Positions 8,231 to 18,779 are shown, counted from the first letter of the stretch. The stretch: 64,000 nt of DNA from Cryobacterium tepidiphilum (GCF_003716325.1 NZ_RDSR01000001.1:218157-282156); one strand, 5' to 3'. Numbers and translations are program-made. Notes: generated by a model from the sequence alone, not told the origin.

Positions 8231-10756
8231 ATGTTTGAGAGATTCACCGACCGAGCTCGTCGCGTCGTCGTCCTGGCCCAGGAAGAGGCCAAGATGCTCA
8301 ACCACAACTACATCGGAACCGAGCACATCCTGCTCGGGCTGATTCACGAGGGTGAAGGCGTCGCCGCCAAGGCCCTCGAGAGCCTGGGCATCTCCCTCGA
8401 CGCCGTGCGTGAGCAGGTGCAGGACATCATCGGCCAGGGCCAGCAGCAGCCCACCGGCCACATCCCGTTCACCCCGCGCGCCAAGAAGGTGCTCGAGCTG
8501 AGCCTCCGCGAGGCCCTGCAGCTCGGCCACAACTACATCGGAACCGAGCACATCTTGCTCGGCCTCATCCGCGAGGGCGAGGGCGTCGCCGCCCAGGTGC
8601 TCGTGAAGCTCGGCGCCGACCTCAACCGCGTGCGCCAGCAGGTCATCCAGCTCCTCTCCGGCTACCAGGGGAAGGAGCAGGTGCAGGTCGGTGCGAACGA
8701 GCAGACGGGCGCCCAGGCGGGCAGCCAGGTTCTCGACCAGTTCGGCCGCAACCTCACCCAGGCCGCGCGTGACAGCAAGCTCGACCCCGTGATCGGCCGC
8801 GAGAAGGAGATCGAGCGGGTCATGCAGATCCTCTCCCGCCGCTCCAAGAACAACCCGGTGCTCATCGGCGAACCCGGCGTCGGCAAGACCGCCGTCGTCG
8901 AGGGACTCGCGCAGGCCATCGTCAAGGGCGATGTGCCCGAGACGCTGAAGGACAAGCAGCTCTATTCGCTCGACCTCGGCTCGCTCATCGCCGGCAGCCG
9001 CTACCGCGGTGACTTCGAGGAGCGCCTGAAGAAGGTGACCAAGGAGATCCGCACCCGCGGCGACATCATCGTGTTCATCGACGAGATCCACACCCTCGTC
9101 GGCGCTGGTGCGGCCGAGGGCGCCATCGACGCTGCGAGCATCCTGAAGCCGCTCCTGGCGCGCGGTGAACTGCAGACCATCGGCGCGACCACCATCGACG
9201 AATACCGCAAGCACTTCGAGAAGGATGCCGCGCTCGAGCGCCGCTTCCAGCCCATCCAGGTGGCGGAGCCGTCGCTGCCCCACACCATCAACATCCTCAA
9301 GGGGCTGCGCGACCGCTACGAGGCGCACCACAAGGTGTCGATCACGGATGGCGCGCTCGTCGCCGCCGCGAACCTCGCCGACCGCTACGTCGCCGACCGG
9401 TTCCTCCCCGACAAGGCCATCGACCTGATCGACGAAGCCGGCGCCCGCCTGCGCCTCTCGATCCTGTCGAGCCCGCCGGAGCTGCGCGAATTCGACGAGA
9501 AGATCGCCGTGGTGCGCGCCGCCAAGGAGACCGCGATTGAGGACCAGGACTTCGAGAAGGCCGCGAGCCTCCGTGACGAGGAGAAGAACCTCCTCGGCGA
9601 GCGGCTGCGCCTCGAGAAGCAGTGGAAGTCCGGCGACGTGAAGTCGACGGCCGTCGTCGACGAGGGGCTCATCGCCGAGGTGCTGGCGCAGGCCACCGGC
9701 ATCCCCGTGTTCAAGCTCACCGAGGAGGAGTCCAGCCGGCTCGTCTTCATGGAGAAGGCGCTGCACCAGCGGGTCATCGGCCAGGAGGAGGCGATCTCCG
9801 CCATCTCCAAGAGCATCCGCCGCACCCGCGCCGGCCTCAAGGACCCGAAGCGTCCCTCCGGTTCGTTCATCTTCGCCGGCCCCACCGGCGTCGGCAAGAC
9901 CGAGCTCGCCAAGGCGCTCGCCGAGTTCCTGTTCGACGACGAGGCCGCGATGATCTCGCTCGACATGAGCGAGTACGGCGAGAAGCACACCGTCTCGCGG
10001 CTGTTCGGTGCCCCTCCCGGGTTCGTCGGCTTCGAAGAGGGCGGCCAGCTCACCGAGAAGGTGCGCCGCAAGCCGTTCAGCGTTGTGCTGTTCGACGAGA
10101 TCGAGAAGGCTCACCCCGACATCTTCAACTCGCTCCTCCAGATTCTGGAAGAGGGCCGGCTGACGGATGGCCAGGGCCGGGTCGTCGACTTCAAGAACAC
10201 CGTGATCATCATGACCACGAACCTCGGCACCAAGGACATCAGCGGCGGACCCGTCGGCTTCCAGGTGGAGGGCGACACCTCGACCGGCTACGACCGCATG
10301 CGCGGCAAGGTCAACGAGGAGCTGAAGAAGCACTTCAAGCCCGAGTTCCTGAACCGCGTCGACGAGATCATCGTGTTCCCGCAGCTGAGCAAGGCCGAGC
10401 TGCTGCAGATCGTCGACCTGTTCATCAAGCACCTCACCGACCGGATGCTGGACCGCGACATGACCGTCGAGCTCACCGTCCCGGCCAAGGAGCGCCTCAT
10501 CGAGGTGGGCTTCGACCCGGCGCTCGGCGCCCGGCCGCTGCGCCGCGCGGTGCAGCGCGAGGTGGAGGACCGCCTGTCGGAGAAGATCCTGCACGGCGAG
10601 CTGAATGCGGGCGACCACGTGCACGTGGACTTCGCCGACGGCGAGTTCGTGTTCACCACCAGCACCCGCGAGCACCCGGTGTCGGTGGGCGCCAACGCGA
10701 ACGCCGCGCTCGGCACCGGCCCCGGCACGCCCGACCTCGCGGTGACCAGCGACTGA
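8231..10756 (+). CDS. clpC: ATP-dependent Clp protease ATP-binding subunit ClpC
   Basis: ClpC is the AAA+ unfoldase that feeds proteins to ClpP. The 841-residue protein has a Clp N domain of two repeats (about 1-145, each with [12 protein letters not shown]), AAA module 1 with [11 protein letters not shown] near residue 214 and a [11 protein letters not shown]alker B region, a middle domain with a UVR-like [15 protein letters not shown] stretch, and AAA module 2 with [12 protein letters not shown] near residue 551. The ATG at 8231 is chosen because the [11 protein letters not shown] start is conserved. A strong terminator follows the stop. Housekeeping, and probably essential in actinobacteria. 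Confidence 0.96.
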   Translation: MFERFTDRARRVVVLAQEEAKMLNHNYIGTEHILLGLIHEGEGVAAKALESLGISLDAVREQVQDIIGQGQQQPTGHIPFTPRAKKVLELSLREALQLGHNYIGTEHILLGLIREGEGVAAQVLVKLGADLNRVRQQVIQLLSGYQGKEQVQVGANEQTGAQAGSQVLDQFGRNLTQAARDSKLDPVIGREKEIERVMQILSRRSKNNPVLIGEPGVGKTAVVEGLAQAIVKGDVPETLKDKQLYSLDLGSLIAGSRYRGDFEERLKKVTKEIRTRGDIIVFIDEIHTLVGAGAAEGAIDAASILKPLLARGELQTIGATTIDEYRKHFEKDAALERRFQPIQVAEPSLPHTINILKGLRDRYEAHHKVSITDGALVAAANLADRYVADRFLPDKAIDLIDEAGARLRLSILSSPPELREFDEKIAVVRAAKETAIEDQDFEKAASLRDEEKNLLGERLRLEKQWKSGDVKSTAVVDEGLIAEVLAQATGIPVFKLTEEESSRLVFMEKALHQRVIGQEEAISAISKSIRRTRAGLKDPKRPSGSFIFAGPTGVGKTELAKALAEFLFDDEAAMISLDMSEYGEKHTVSRLFGAPPGFVGFEEGGQLTEKVRRKPFSVVLFDEIEKAHPDIFNSLLQILEEGRLTDGQGRVVDFKNTVIIMTTNLGTKDISGGPVGFQVEGDTSTGYDRMRGKVNEELKKHFKPEFLNRVDEIIVFPQLSKAELLQIVDLFIKHLTDRMLDRDMTVELTVPAKERLIEVGFDPALGARPLRRAVQREVEDRLSEKILHGELNAGDHVHVDFADGEFVFTTSTREHPVSVGANANAALGTGPGTPDLAVTSD

Positions 10757-10770
10757 CGCACGCTCACACG

Positions 10771-10801
10771 AAGGGCCCGGCGGAGCATCCGCCGGGCCCT
10801 T
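10771..10801 (+). terminator. Intrinsic terminator of clpC
   Basis: Perfect 14-bp stem AAGGGCCCGGCGGA / TCCGCCGGGCCCTT with a 3-base GCA loop, 14 bp after the clpC stop. Confidence 0.85.
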
Positions 10802-10840
10802 AGTCGTCGCCGAGCCCTCGCCGTCCCGTCGCCCTTGGCC

Positions 10841-10930
10841 GCTAACTCCGGAGATCCAGGGCCGCGGGAGGGACGTGGCGCGGGGTGGCGGGGTGCGGGT
10901 GCCTAGACTGGAAAAGTTTCCGGAGTTAGC
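10841..10930. repeat. Family A inverted-repeat element, copy 1
   Basis: Outer arms GCTAACTCCGGA (10841-10852) and TCCGGAGTTAGC (10919-10930) are perfect complements enclosing a GC-rich 66-bp interior. It lies between the clpC terminator and the GNAT gene. No open frame. Confidence 0.8.
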
Positions 10931-10950
10931 GACAGGCAGGGGCGGTTAGG

Positions 10951-11469
10951 GTGACGGTGGGCCAGCAGGGGTACCGGGTGCGCCGCGCGCGCACCGCCGA
11001 CGTGCGGCAGATCAAGGAGCTCGTGGAGCCGTTCGTGCAGCAGCGGATCCTGCTCGGCAAGGAGACCGTGGTTTTCTACGAGGCGGTGCAGGAGTTCCGG
11101 GTGGCAGAGGATGCCTCGGGCCGGCTGATCGGCTGCGGCGCCCTGCACGTGATCTGGGAGGACCTCGCGGAGGTGCGCACCCTCGCGGTGGCCAGTGACT
11201 GGGTGGGCCGCGGGGTCGGCCATGCGTTGCTCGACCGGCTGGAAGACGACGCGCGGGAGCTCGGCCTCAGCCGCCTGTTCTGCCTGACCTTCGAGGTCGG
11301 GTTCTTCGGCCGGCACGGGTTCGCCGACATGGGCAGCGAGACGGTGGACCCGTCGGTGTACTCCGAGTTGGTGCGCTCGCCCGATGAAGGCGTCGCCGAA
11401 TTCCTCGACCTGGCGCGGGTGAAACCCAACACGCTCGGCAACACACGGATGGTCAAGCGGCTGTCGTAG
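10951..11469 (+). CDS. Amino-acid N-acetyltransferase (GNAT, short ArgA type)
   Basis: The 172-residue GNAT protein begins YRVRRARTADVRQI, has an acetyl-CoA-binding region around VGRGVGHALLDRLED (about 86-100) and the FFGRHGFADMG motif near residue 125. This matches the short actinobacterial ArgA type (as in Mycobacterium Rv2747), which acetylates glutamate at the first step of arginine synthesis, rather than the long kinase-like ArgA. The assignment as an amino-acid acetyltransferase is good; the glutamate substrate is inferred from the family. The GTG start lies 20 bp after a family A element. Confidence 0.8.
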   Translation: MTVGQQGYRVRRARTADVRQIKELVEPFVQQRILLGKETVVFYEAVQEFRVAEDASGRLIGCGALHVIWEDLAEVRTLAVASDWVGRGVGHALLDRLEDDARELGLSRLFCLTFEVGFFGRHGFADMGSETVDPSVYSELVRSPDEGVAEFLDLARVKPNTLGNTRMVKRLS

Positions 11470-11670
11470 GCGTCGCGGCACTGGTTCGCCGCGGGATCGC
11501 TGGGCAGGAGCGCGTCGACAATGCGCGTCACCCGTTGCAGCGCCACCCGTTCGAGGGTGCTCATATGAGCAAAATTGGACGACATGGGATTCTGCCGTTC
11601 CCGCGCGGTGAGTACCGTAGCTAGGCTCCGAGCATTGCCGTCAACGATGACTGTCGATCAGGAGAACAAG

Positions 11671-14600
11671 ATGTCGCATCCCCCGCTAGGCGGAAGGCTC
11701 AAGCTCACACTCGCGTCCGGACTGGGATTGGCGATGGTCGCAGCGCCGATCATGGCCCTTCCGGCCAATGCGAGTACAGATGGCATCGGGGTGGTGATCA
11801 ACGAGGCCTACCTCAACGGGGGCAGTACCGGCGCGACGTTCCACAACAAGTTCGTTGAGCTCTACAACCCGACGGATGCCGCGATCAGCCTGAGCGGGAT
11901 GTCGCTGCAGTACCGCTCGGCGAGCGGCACTGGCGCTCCTTCCGGGGTGCAGGCGCTGACCGGCTCCATTCCCGCCAAGGGCTACTACCTGATCCAGGGC
12001 GGCAGCAACGCCGACAACGGTCTTCCCCTCCCCGAACCGGATGCGACGATCAGCAACTCGTTCCTGGCGGGCAGCGGCGGCACTGTCTTCCTCGCCGACC
12101 AGACCGGAGCGATCACGCCGCCGGTCGGAACGGCGATCGGTGTCGACGGCATCGTGGACCTGCTCGGTTACGGAACCTCGAACACCTTCGAGACGGCGAA
12201 GAGCTCCGCAGCCTCGATCACCAGATCCCTCAACCGCAACGGCTTTGCGGACACCGACAACAACGCAGCCGACTTCACGACGGCAGCTCCCACGCCCACG
12301 AATTCCGGGCTTGAGAGCGAGCCCGCCCCCGACCCGGTCGAATCGGCAGGCGAGCACACGATCGCCGAGATCCAGGGAACAACCGACACCAGTCCGTTCA
12401 AGGACAATTCCGTCGTCACAAAGGGCATCGTCACCGCCGCCTACCCGGACGGCGGCTTCAGCGGCTACTACATCCAGACGCCGGGCACCGGCGGAAACCT
12501 CGACCTCGGCACCCACCCGGCGTCCGACGGCATCTTCGTCTTCTCGTCGGCCACCGCCGGCGACGTCGCTATCGGCGACTACGTCGAGGTGACAGCAACG
12601 GTCACCGAGTTCTACGGCATGACCGAGCTGAACGTGGCTTCCGGCGGACTGAAGAAGCTCGACGCCGCTGCCGTCACGGCCCCTGCCCCGGCCGCGGTCG
12701 GCCTCCCCGCCGACGTTGCCCAGCGTGAGTCCCTCGAGGGCATGCTCGTTGCGCCGCAGGGCGACTTCACCGTCACCGACAACTACGCCACCAACCAGTA
12801 CGGCGAGATCGGGCTGGCGGCCGACGACAACCCGCTCATCCAGCCGACGGTCCTCGCCCACGTGGGAACGCCGGAGTACGCGGAGGCCGTCGCCACGAAC
12901 AAGGCGCTCGCGGTCACCCTCGACGACGGTTCCTCGCTGAACTTCAACAGCTCCGCCAACCAGTCCATCCCGGTGCCCTACCTCTCCACCACGGCTCCGG
13001 TGCGCATCGGAGCGGCCGTCGACTTCACCAGTCCGGTCATCTTCGACTACCGCAACGACACCTGGAAGTACCAGCCGCTCACGCAGCTCACGCCGGCGAA
13101 CGCCGGCACGGTGCAGCCGGCAACATTCGAGAACACGCGAACGGATGCCCCGCGCAACGTGGGCGGCGACATCCGTCTGGCCACGTTCAACGTGCTGAAC
13201 TACTTCAGCACCACCGGAGACAGCATCGACGGCTGCACCTACTACAACGACCGCGACGGTGAGGCGACGACGGTCAAGGGCGGATGCGACGCCCGCGGCG
13301 CCGCGAACGCCGACGACCTCGCACGACAGCAGGCGAAGATCGTCAGCGCGATCAACGCGCTGGACGCCGACGTCGTGTCGCTCGAGGAGATCGAGAACTC
13401 GGCCACGTTCGGCAAGGACCGCGACGACGCCCTCTCCAACCTGGTGGCGGCGCTGAACGCCGACGCCGGCGACGGGGTGTGGGCCTTCGTGCCGTCACCG
13501 GCGGCCGTTCCCGCCAGCGAGGACGTCATCCGCACCGCCTTCATCTACAAGCCGTCCGCGGTGGAAACCGTGGGCGACTCGACGATCCTCATCGGCTCCG
13601 CGGCGTTCGACAACGCCCGGCAGCCGCTCGCCCAGGAGTTCAAGCTCGCCGGCGCCGCCGACAGCGAGGGCTTCCTCGTGATCGTCAACCACTTCAAGTC
13701 GAAGGGCTCCGGCGTCGGACCGGGGAACGAGACCGATGAGGGGCAGGGCAAGTCGAACGCGGACCGCGTGGCGCAGGCCGAGGCCCTCGTCGACTTCGCC
13801 GACGAGATGAAGGCCGCCAGCGGAACCGACCGCCTGTTCCTCTCGGGCGACTTCAACGCCTACCTGATGGAGGACCCGATCCAGGTGCTCACCAAGGCCG
13901 GATACATCGACCTCGGCACACGCACCGGCGAGGAGACCTACGCCTACGACGGCATGATCGGATCCCTCGACCACGTCTTCGCCTCGCCGGCCGCCGAGGA
14001 AGCGGTCAACGACGTGGACGTCTGGAACATCAACTCCGTCGAATCCGTCGCGCTGGAGTACAGCCGGTACAACAACAACGTCACCGACTTCTACGTCGAC
14101 GACATGTACCGCTCCTCCGACCACGACCCGATGGTCGTCGGCCTGAACCTCGCGGTCGACCCGAACGCGACGGTGGACCTGAACCTGCTGAACATCAACG
14201 ATTTCCACGGGCGCATCGACGGCAACACCGTCAAGTTCGCGGGAACCATCGAGCAGCTGCGGGCAGCCGGCGGTGATGCGAACACCCTCCTCGGCTCCGC
14301 GGGCGACAACATCGGTGCGTCGCTGTTCGCCTCCTCCTCGCAGCAGGATGTTCCGACCATCGAGGTGCTGAACGCGCTGGGACTCGAATCATCCGTGGGC
14401 AACCACGAGTTCGACACCGGCTACCCCGACCTGACCGGCCGCATCGCCGACCTGACGGACTGGGACTACCTGGGCGCGAATGTCTACTTCAAGGGAACCA
14501 CTGACCCTGCGCTGCCGGAGTACTCGATCTTCGACGTCGCCGGAGTCGACGTGGGCGTCATCGGGGCTGTGACCCAGGAGACTCCTTCCCTCGTCTCGCA

Positions 14601-16152
14601 GAGCGGCATCTCGATGCTGGACTTCGGGGACCCGGTGGACGCCGTGAACCGCGTGGCCGCGCAGCTCACGGATGGCGACCCGAACAACGGTGAAGCGGAC
14701 GTGATCGTCGCCGAGTACCACGAGGGTGCCAGCCAGGGAACGCCGAACGGTGCCACGCTGGAAAGCCAGGTCGCCATGGGCGGCGCCTTCGCGAAGATCG
14801 TGAACGAAACATCCGCCGCGGTGGATGCGATCTTCACGGCTCACACGCACAAGGCGTACGCGTGGGCCGGCCCCATCCCCGGTGCCGACGGCCAGACCCG
14901 GCCGATCCTGCAGACCGGCAGCTACGGCGAGAACGTCGGCCAGGTCGTTCTGACCTACCAGCCGTCAACGGATGCCGTAGTGAGCTACACGGAGCGGAAT
15001 GTTCCGCGCACCACCACGGCCGACGCCGACCTGGTGGCCGCGTACCCGCGGGTCGCCGAAGTGAAGAAGATCGTGGACGACGCCCTCAAGGCGGCGGCCG
15101 TGATCGGTGAGCAGAAGGTGGGATCGGTCACCGCCGACATCACCACCGCATTCGGCGGTACCCCGCCCGTGCGCGACGACCGAGGCTCCGAGTCCACCCT
15201 CGGCAACCTGGTGGCCGACGCGCTGGTATCGAGCCTCTCCGATCCGGAGCTCGGCGGTGCAGAGATCGGCGTCGTGAACCCGGGCGGTCTCAGATCCGAA
15301 CTGCTGTACGGCGATGACGGCGTCATCACCTACGCCGAGGCCAACAGCGTGCTGCCGTTCCTGAACAACCTCTGGACGACGACCCTCACCGGGGCCCAGT
15401 TCAAGACGGTTCTCGAGCAGCAGTGGCAACGGGACAAGGACGGCAACCCGATCACGTCGGGTCGTACCTTCCTGAACCTGGGTCTGTCGAACAATGTCAG
15501 TTACACCTATGACCCGGACGCCACGCTGAACAACCACATCACCAGCATCACGGTGAACGGTGCGCCGATCGACATGGCCAAGGACTACCGGATCGGGTCG
15601 TTCAGCTTCCTGTTGGATGGCGGCGACAACTTCTGGGAGTTCAAGAACGGAACCGACACGCGCGACTCCGGTCTCGTGGACCGTGACGCCTGGATCGACT
15701 ACATCGGGGCCAATAGCCCGCTCTCCCCATCGTTTGCCCGCCGTGGCGTGGCGGTGGATGGCTACCCGGTGGGGGCCGTGGCTCCCGGCCAGTCGGTGAC
15801 TCTCACGGTCTCGAAGCTCGACCTGACGTCGCTCGGCAGCCCGGCGAACACCGAACTGTCGATGAGCTGGTCGGGCACCGACCTCGGCACGGTGCCCGTG
15901 GTCAACGGTACGGCGACGGTGACCTTCACGGTGCCAGCGGATGCCGCAGCGACCGGCGAGCTGGTGCTGACGGCTAAGGAGTCCGGCACCACCGTGCACC
16001 TCCCGTTCACCGTCACGGCCCCGACCAACACCTGCGACCCGCTCGGCAACGGGCACGGGCAGGGCAAAGCCAAGGGCCACGACAAGGTGAACCCCGGAAA
16101 GGGCAAGGCGAAAGGTCATGACCAGTGCGCTGCAGCCGGCGTCGGGATATAA
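11671..16152 (+). CDS. Secreted ExeM/NucH-type endonuclease fused to a 5'-nucleotidase
   Basis: This 1,493-residue secreted protein has a signal peptide (cleaved about residue 35 after LPANAS), a lamin-tail domain (about 37-165, GVVINEAYLN ... KFVELYNPTD), an OB-like region (about 230-360), an endonuclease/exonuclease/phosphatase domain (about 500-825, with RLATFNVLNYF, SLEEIEN, LSGDFNAY and SDHDPMVVG), a metallophosphatase domain with NDFHGRID (about 842), GNHEFD (910) and AHTHK (about 1056), a 5'-nucleotidase C-terminal domain, an Ig-like domain and a Gly/Lys/His-rich tail. It would degrade extracellular DNA and dephosphorylate the nucleotides for phosphate or nucleoside uptake. The start at 11671 is chosen for the AGGAG 6 bp upstream and the signal peptide. 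No sortase motif is present. Confidence 0.88.
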   Translation: MSHPPLGGRLKLTLASGLGLAMVAAPIMALPANASTDGIGVVINEAYLNGGSTGATFHNKFVELYNPTDAAISLSGMSLQYRSASGTGAPSGVQALTGSIPAKGYYLIQGGSNADNGLPLPEPDATISNSFLAGSGGTVFLADQTGAITPPVGTAIGVDGIVDLLGYGTSNTFETAKSSAASITRSLNRNGFADTDNNAADFTTAAPTPTNSGLESEPAPDPVESAGEHTIAEIQGTTDTSPFKDNSVVTKGIVTAAYPDGGFSGYYIQTPGTGGNLDLGTHPASDGIFVFSSATAGDVAIGDYVEVTATVTEFYGMTELNVASGGLKKLDAAAVTAPAPAAVGLPADVAQRESLEGMLVAPQGDFTVTDNYATNQYGEIGLAADDNPLIQPTVLAHVGTPEYAEAVATNKALAVTLDDGSSLNFNSSANQSIPVPYLSTTAPVRIGAAVDFTSPVIFDYRNDTWKYQPLTQLTPANAGTVQPATFENTRTDAPRNVGGDIRLATFNVLNYFSTTGDSIDGCTYYNDRDGEATTVKGGCDARGAANADDLARQQAKIVSAINALDADVVSLEEIENSATFGKDRDDALSNLVAALNADAGDGVWAFVPSPAAVPASEDVIRTAFIYKPSAVETVGDSTILIGSAAFDNARQPLAQEFKLAGAADSEGFLVIVNHFKSKGSGVGPGNETDEGQGKSNADRVAQAEALVDFADEMKAASGTDRLFLSGDFNAYLMEDPIQVLTKAGYIDLGTRTGEETYAYDGMIGSLDHVFASPAAEEAVNDVDVWNINSVESVALEYSRYNNNVTDFYVDDMYRSSDHDPMVVGLNLAVDPNATVDLNLLNINDFHGRIDGNTVKFAGTIEQLRAAGGDANTLLGSAGDNIGASLFASSSQQDVPTIEVLNALGLESSVGNHEFDTGYPDLTGRIADLTDWDYLGANVYFKGTTDPALPEYSIFDVAGVDVGVIGAVTQETPSLVSQSGISMLDFGDPVDAVNRVAAQLTDGDPNNGEADVIVAEYHEGASQGTPNGATLESQVAMGGAFAKIVNETSAAVDAIFTAHTHKAYAWAGPIPGADGQTRPILQTGSYGENVGQVVLTYQPSTDAVVSYTERNVPRTTTADADLVAAYPRVAEVKKIVDDALKAAAVIGEQKVGSVTADITTAFGGTPPVRDDRGSESTLGNLVADALVSSLSDPELGGAEIGVVNPGGLRSELLYGDDGVITYAEANSVLPFLNNLWTTTLTGAQFKTVLEQQWQRDKDGNPITSGRTFLNLGLSNNVSYTYDPDATLNNHITSITVNGAPIDMAKDYRIGSFSFLLDGGDNFWEFKNGTDTRDSGLVDRDAWIDYIGANSPLSPSFARRGVAVDGYPVGAVAPGQSVTLTVSKLDLTSLGSPANTELSMSWSGTDLGTVPVVNGTATVTFTVPADAAATGELVLTAKESGTTVHLPFTVTAPTNTCDPLGNGHGQGKAKGHDKVNPGKGKAKGHDQCAAAGVGI

Positions 16153-16174
16153 CCACATCGCCTAGGTGAAACCC

Positions 16175-16215
16175 GGCGGCGCCGGTGTGCGACCAACTCG
16201 CGCACCGGCGCCGCC
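16175..16215 (+). terminator. Intrinsic terminator after the nuclease/nucleotidase gene
   Basis: Stem GGCGGCGCCGGTG pairs with CACCGGCGCCGCC, extended by TGCG/CGCG with a mismatch, around a 7-base loop, 22 bp after the stop. Confidence 0.7.
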
Positions 16216-16303
16216 GCGCGTGCGGCGGGCAGCCGGCCGCTATTCCACGCCGACACGCGCCCCGCTACCCCGGCGCCCCGGAATGGGTGGTTAGCCTGAG
16301 GGC

Positions 16304-16939
16304 ATGTCGACGTTCAAGCATCCGGCCGGCCGGCCGTCAGCGACGGTCTACCGGCGCCGGCGTCTCCTGGTCGGCCTCGCACTGGTCGCCGTCATCGTCG
16401 CCATCGTGCTGATCGTGGTGAAGCCGGGCTCCAGCACAGCCGAGCAGAAGCATCCGGCGGCCCAACCCGCCACCACGACCTCGCCCAGCAAGCCTGCGGC
16501 AACGCCGGCCAAGGCCACGCCGACCCCCGGTGCGCCCTGCACCGCCGCATCCGTCAAGGTCGAGGCCGTCACGGACGCGACGCACTACGCGGCCGATGAG
16601 AAGCCGAAGCTCTCGCTGCGGGTGACGAACACCGGCCAGGTCGCCTGCACCCTGAACGCCGGAACCTCCCAGCAGGTGTTCACCATCAGCAGCGGCTCCG
16701 ACGTCTACTGGCGTTCGACCGACTGTCAGGTGGATGCCGGCGATGCCGTCGTGACGCTGAAGCCGGGCAAGCCCATCAGCTCGGCCACGCCCATTGCCTG
16801 GGAACGCGTGCGCTCTGCTCCCGACACCTGCAACGACGACACGCGCCCAAAGGCCCCGGCGGGCGGCGCGTCATACAACCTCAGCGTCTCGATCGGCGGC
16901 CTGACGTCGGCCGCACCCAAGCAGTTCATCCTCGACTGA
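16304..16939 (+). CDS. Membrane-anchored extracellular protein of unknown function
   Basis: The 211-residue protein has a basic N-terminus, one membrane helix (about 20-42, LLVGLALVAVIVAIVLIVV), a Pro/Thr/Lys/Ala-rich linker (about 45-80) and a beta-rich outer domain (about 82-211) with conserved-looking Cys pairs (in GAPCTAAS, QVACTLNAG, TDCQVD and DTCNDD). The topology is a type II signal-anchor with the domain outside. Similar proteins are widespread in Micrococcales, but I know no function. It is followed by the SseB-like gene in the same direction. Confidence 0.75.
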   Translation: MSTFKHPAGRPSATVYRRRRLLVGLALVAVIVAIVLIVVKPGSSTAEQKHPAAQPATTTSPSKPAATPAKATPTPGAPCTAASVKVEAVTDATHYAADEKPKLSLRVTNTGQVACTLNAGTSQQVFTISSGSDVYWRSTDCQVDAGDAVVTLKPGKPISSATPIAWERVRSAPDTCNDDTRPKAPAGGASYNLSVSIGGLTSAAPKQFILD

Positions 16940-16996
16940 GCGCGAGCGGTCACCGCATCCGTGCGCCTGCACCGGCGTGGATGATTGAATGGTTCG

Positions 16997-17395
16997 ATGA
17001 CCGATTCCACTCCGCCGACCCGTTCCGAAGCACTCGCGACCGCGCTCGCCAAGCAGGACGTCGCGGCGGTCGCGTACGCACTGCGCAATGACGTGGTGAT
17101 CGTGCCGCAACTGGTGGTCGACGGCCGGGCGGAGCAGGTGCGCGTGTTCGGCCGTGAAGATTCCGGCAAGCGGATGCTGCTGCTCTTCTCCTCGGCGGAG
17201 AACTACGCCGCCATGGTGCCCGACGAGACCGACCGCCAGGTGATGGTCGGCGACGCGCAGTGGCTGCGCGAGTTCCTGACCGTGCACAGCCAGGTGCTGG
17301 AGATGGTGTTCTTCGACATCGCCGGCCCGCACGTCATGCAGGCGGCGCCCTCGGAGCTGCTCAAGGCGCTGGGGCCGCAGCCCGACGCCGAGTAG
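16997..17395 (+). CDS. SseB-family N-terminal domain protein
   Basis: The 132-residue protein resembles the SseB N-terminal domain: VVIVPQLVVDG, then RVFGREDSGKRMLLLFSSAEN and a MVGDAQWLREF segment. The family is found across bacteria with no firmly assigned biochemical role outside the secretion-linked enterobacterial SseB. The ATG at 16997 is preferred over an upstream TTG. It is convergent with radA, 13 bp between stops. Confidence 0.7.
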   Translation: MTDSTPPTRSEALATALAKQDVAAVAYALRNDVVIVPQLVVDGRAEQVRVFGREDSGKRMLLLFSSAENYAAMVPDETDRQVMVGDAQWLREFLTVHSQVLEMVFFDIAGPHVMQAAPSELLKALGPQPDAE

Positions 17396-17408
17396 ACCCG
17401 GCGCCCGC

Positions 17409-18770
17409 TCAGAAGGCCGCGTCTAGTTCGGCCTCCCGATGGGTCACTGACGTCGTCAGCGCTCGAGCAACCGCGGCCGTCAACGACCCGCTGGACGCGT
17501 CGATGCGCGTTCGGAAGCCGAGCCGGGCGCCCTCCGCCGCGCGCTGCTTGGCGGCCGTCACGGGTCGGATCTCACCGGCGAGGCTGATTTCACCGAACGC
17601 GGCGACGGTGTGGGCGATCGGTTTCTCCCTGGCCGCGGAGGCGATGGCGAGAGCGATCGCGAGATCGGATGCCGGTTCGGTGAGCCGCACGCCGCCGACC
17701 GTCGAGACGTAGACGTCCTGGTCGCTCACCTTGATGCCCACACGCTTCTCAAGCACCGCGAGGAGCATCGCCACGCGGGAGGAATCGACGCCGTTGGTGA
17801 CCCGCCGCGGGTTGGGGGCGGTGGTGGGAAGGACGAGCGCCTGCACCTCGACGGGCAGGGCGCGCCGCCCCTCGAGGGCCACGGTGACGCACGTGCCGGA
17901 GACGGCGTTGTTTCCCCGGCTGAGGAACAGGCCGCTGGGGTCGGGGACCTCCGCGATGCCGTCGCCGGTCATCTCGAAGCACCCCACCTCATCCGTCGGG
18001 CCGAAACGGTTCTTGAGTGCACGCACGAAGCGCAGCGCCGTGTGCCGGTCGCCTTCGAACTGGCACACCACGTCGACGATGTGCTCGAGCAGACGGGGGC
18101 CCGCAATGGTGCCGTCTTTGGTGACGTGACCCACGAGGAGGATCGGCAGGTCGCGGTCCTTGGCGACGCGGATGAGCGTGGAGGCCACCTCTCGCACCTG
18201 GCTGGGCTGGCCGGCCAGCCCGTCGGACAGGGAGCTGGAGATGGTCTGCACCGAGTCGATGATGACGAGGTCGGGCGCGACGGCGTCGATCTGGCCGAGG
18301 ATCGTGGCCAGGTCGGTCTCGGCGGCCAGGTAGAGCTCGGGCTGGAGTGCGCCGGTGCGTTCCGCCCGCAGGCGCACCTGGCTGACCGACTCCTCGCCGC
18401 TCACGTACAGCACGCGGGACTTCGCCGCGGCCGCCTTGGACGCCACCTCGAGAAGAAGCGTGGACTTGCCCACACCCGGCTCACCGCTCAGGAGGATGAC
18501 GGCGCCGGGCACGATGCCCCCACCGAGCACCCGGTCGAACTCGTCGATCCCGCTCGGCCAGTGCTCCACCGCCGCCGTCTCGACGTGCGTGATCGGGCGG
18601 GCCACGCCCGCGCCGGAGACGAGGGCCGGCTTGACCGCGCGGGAGGAGGCGGCCTTCTCCGCCACGTCGACGACGGTGCCCCACTGCTGGCATTCACCGC
18701 ACCGGCCCGCCCACTTCGGGGTCGTCCAGCCGCATTCGGTGCAGCGGAAATTCGATACGGGCTTGGGCAT
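17409..18770 (-). CDS. radA: DNA repair protein RadA (Sms)
   Basis: RadA is a RecA-like ATPase that promotes branch migration during recombinational repair. The 453-residue protein has an N-terminal zinc finger (C10, C13, C24, C27), Walker A GEPGVGKSTLLLEV near residue 95, the RadA-specific KNRFG motif (about 255) and a C-terminal Lon-protease-like domain. Length fits the family (about 450-480). The gene is followed by the convergent SseB-like gene and preceded by an SGNH hydrolase gene with the same orientation. Confidence 0.95.
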   Translation of the reverse strand: MPKPVSNFRCTECGWTTPKWAGRCGECQQWGTVVDVAEKAASSRAVKPALVSGAGVARPITHVETAAVEHWPSGIDEFDRVLGGGIVPGAVILLSGEPGVGKSTLLLEVASKAAAAKSRVLYVSGEESVSQVRLRAERTGALQPELYLAAETDLATILGQIDAVAPDLVIIDSVQTISSSLSDGLAGQPSQVREVASTLIRVAKDRDLPILLVGHVTKDGTIAGPRLLEHIVDVVCQFEGDRHTALRFVRALKNRFGPTDEVGCFEMTGDGIAEVPDPSGLFLSRGNNAVSGTCVTVALEGRRALPVEVQALVLPTTAPNPRRVTNGVDSSRVAMLLAVLEKRVGIKVSDQDVYVSTVGGVRLTEPASDLAIALAIASAAREKPIAHTVAAFGEISLAGEIRPVTAAKQRAAEGARLGFRTRIDASSGSLTAAVARALTTSVTHREAELDAAF

Positions 18771-18779
18771 GCAGCGAGC

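Noticed and set aside
8177..10675. An 832-codon open frame antisense to clpC.
   Set aside because: The product is a low-complexity Leu/Ala/Glu/Asp/Val mixture with no domain, as expected of a shadow of a highly GC-biased gene.
11470..11585. A minus-strand start MSSNFAHMSTLERVALQR that looks like a real N-terminus downstream of the GNAT gene.
   Set aside because: The sequence turns into the antisense of the GNAT gene after about 45 residues, with no recognisable domain. It might be a gene remnant, but I cannot support it.
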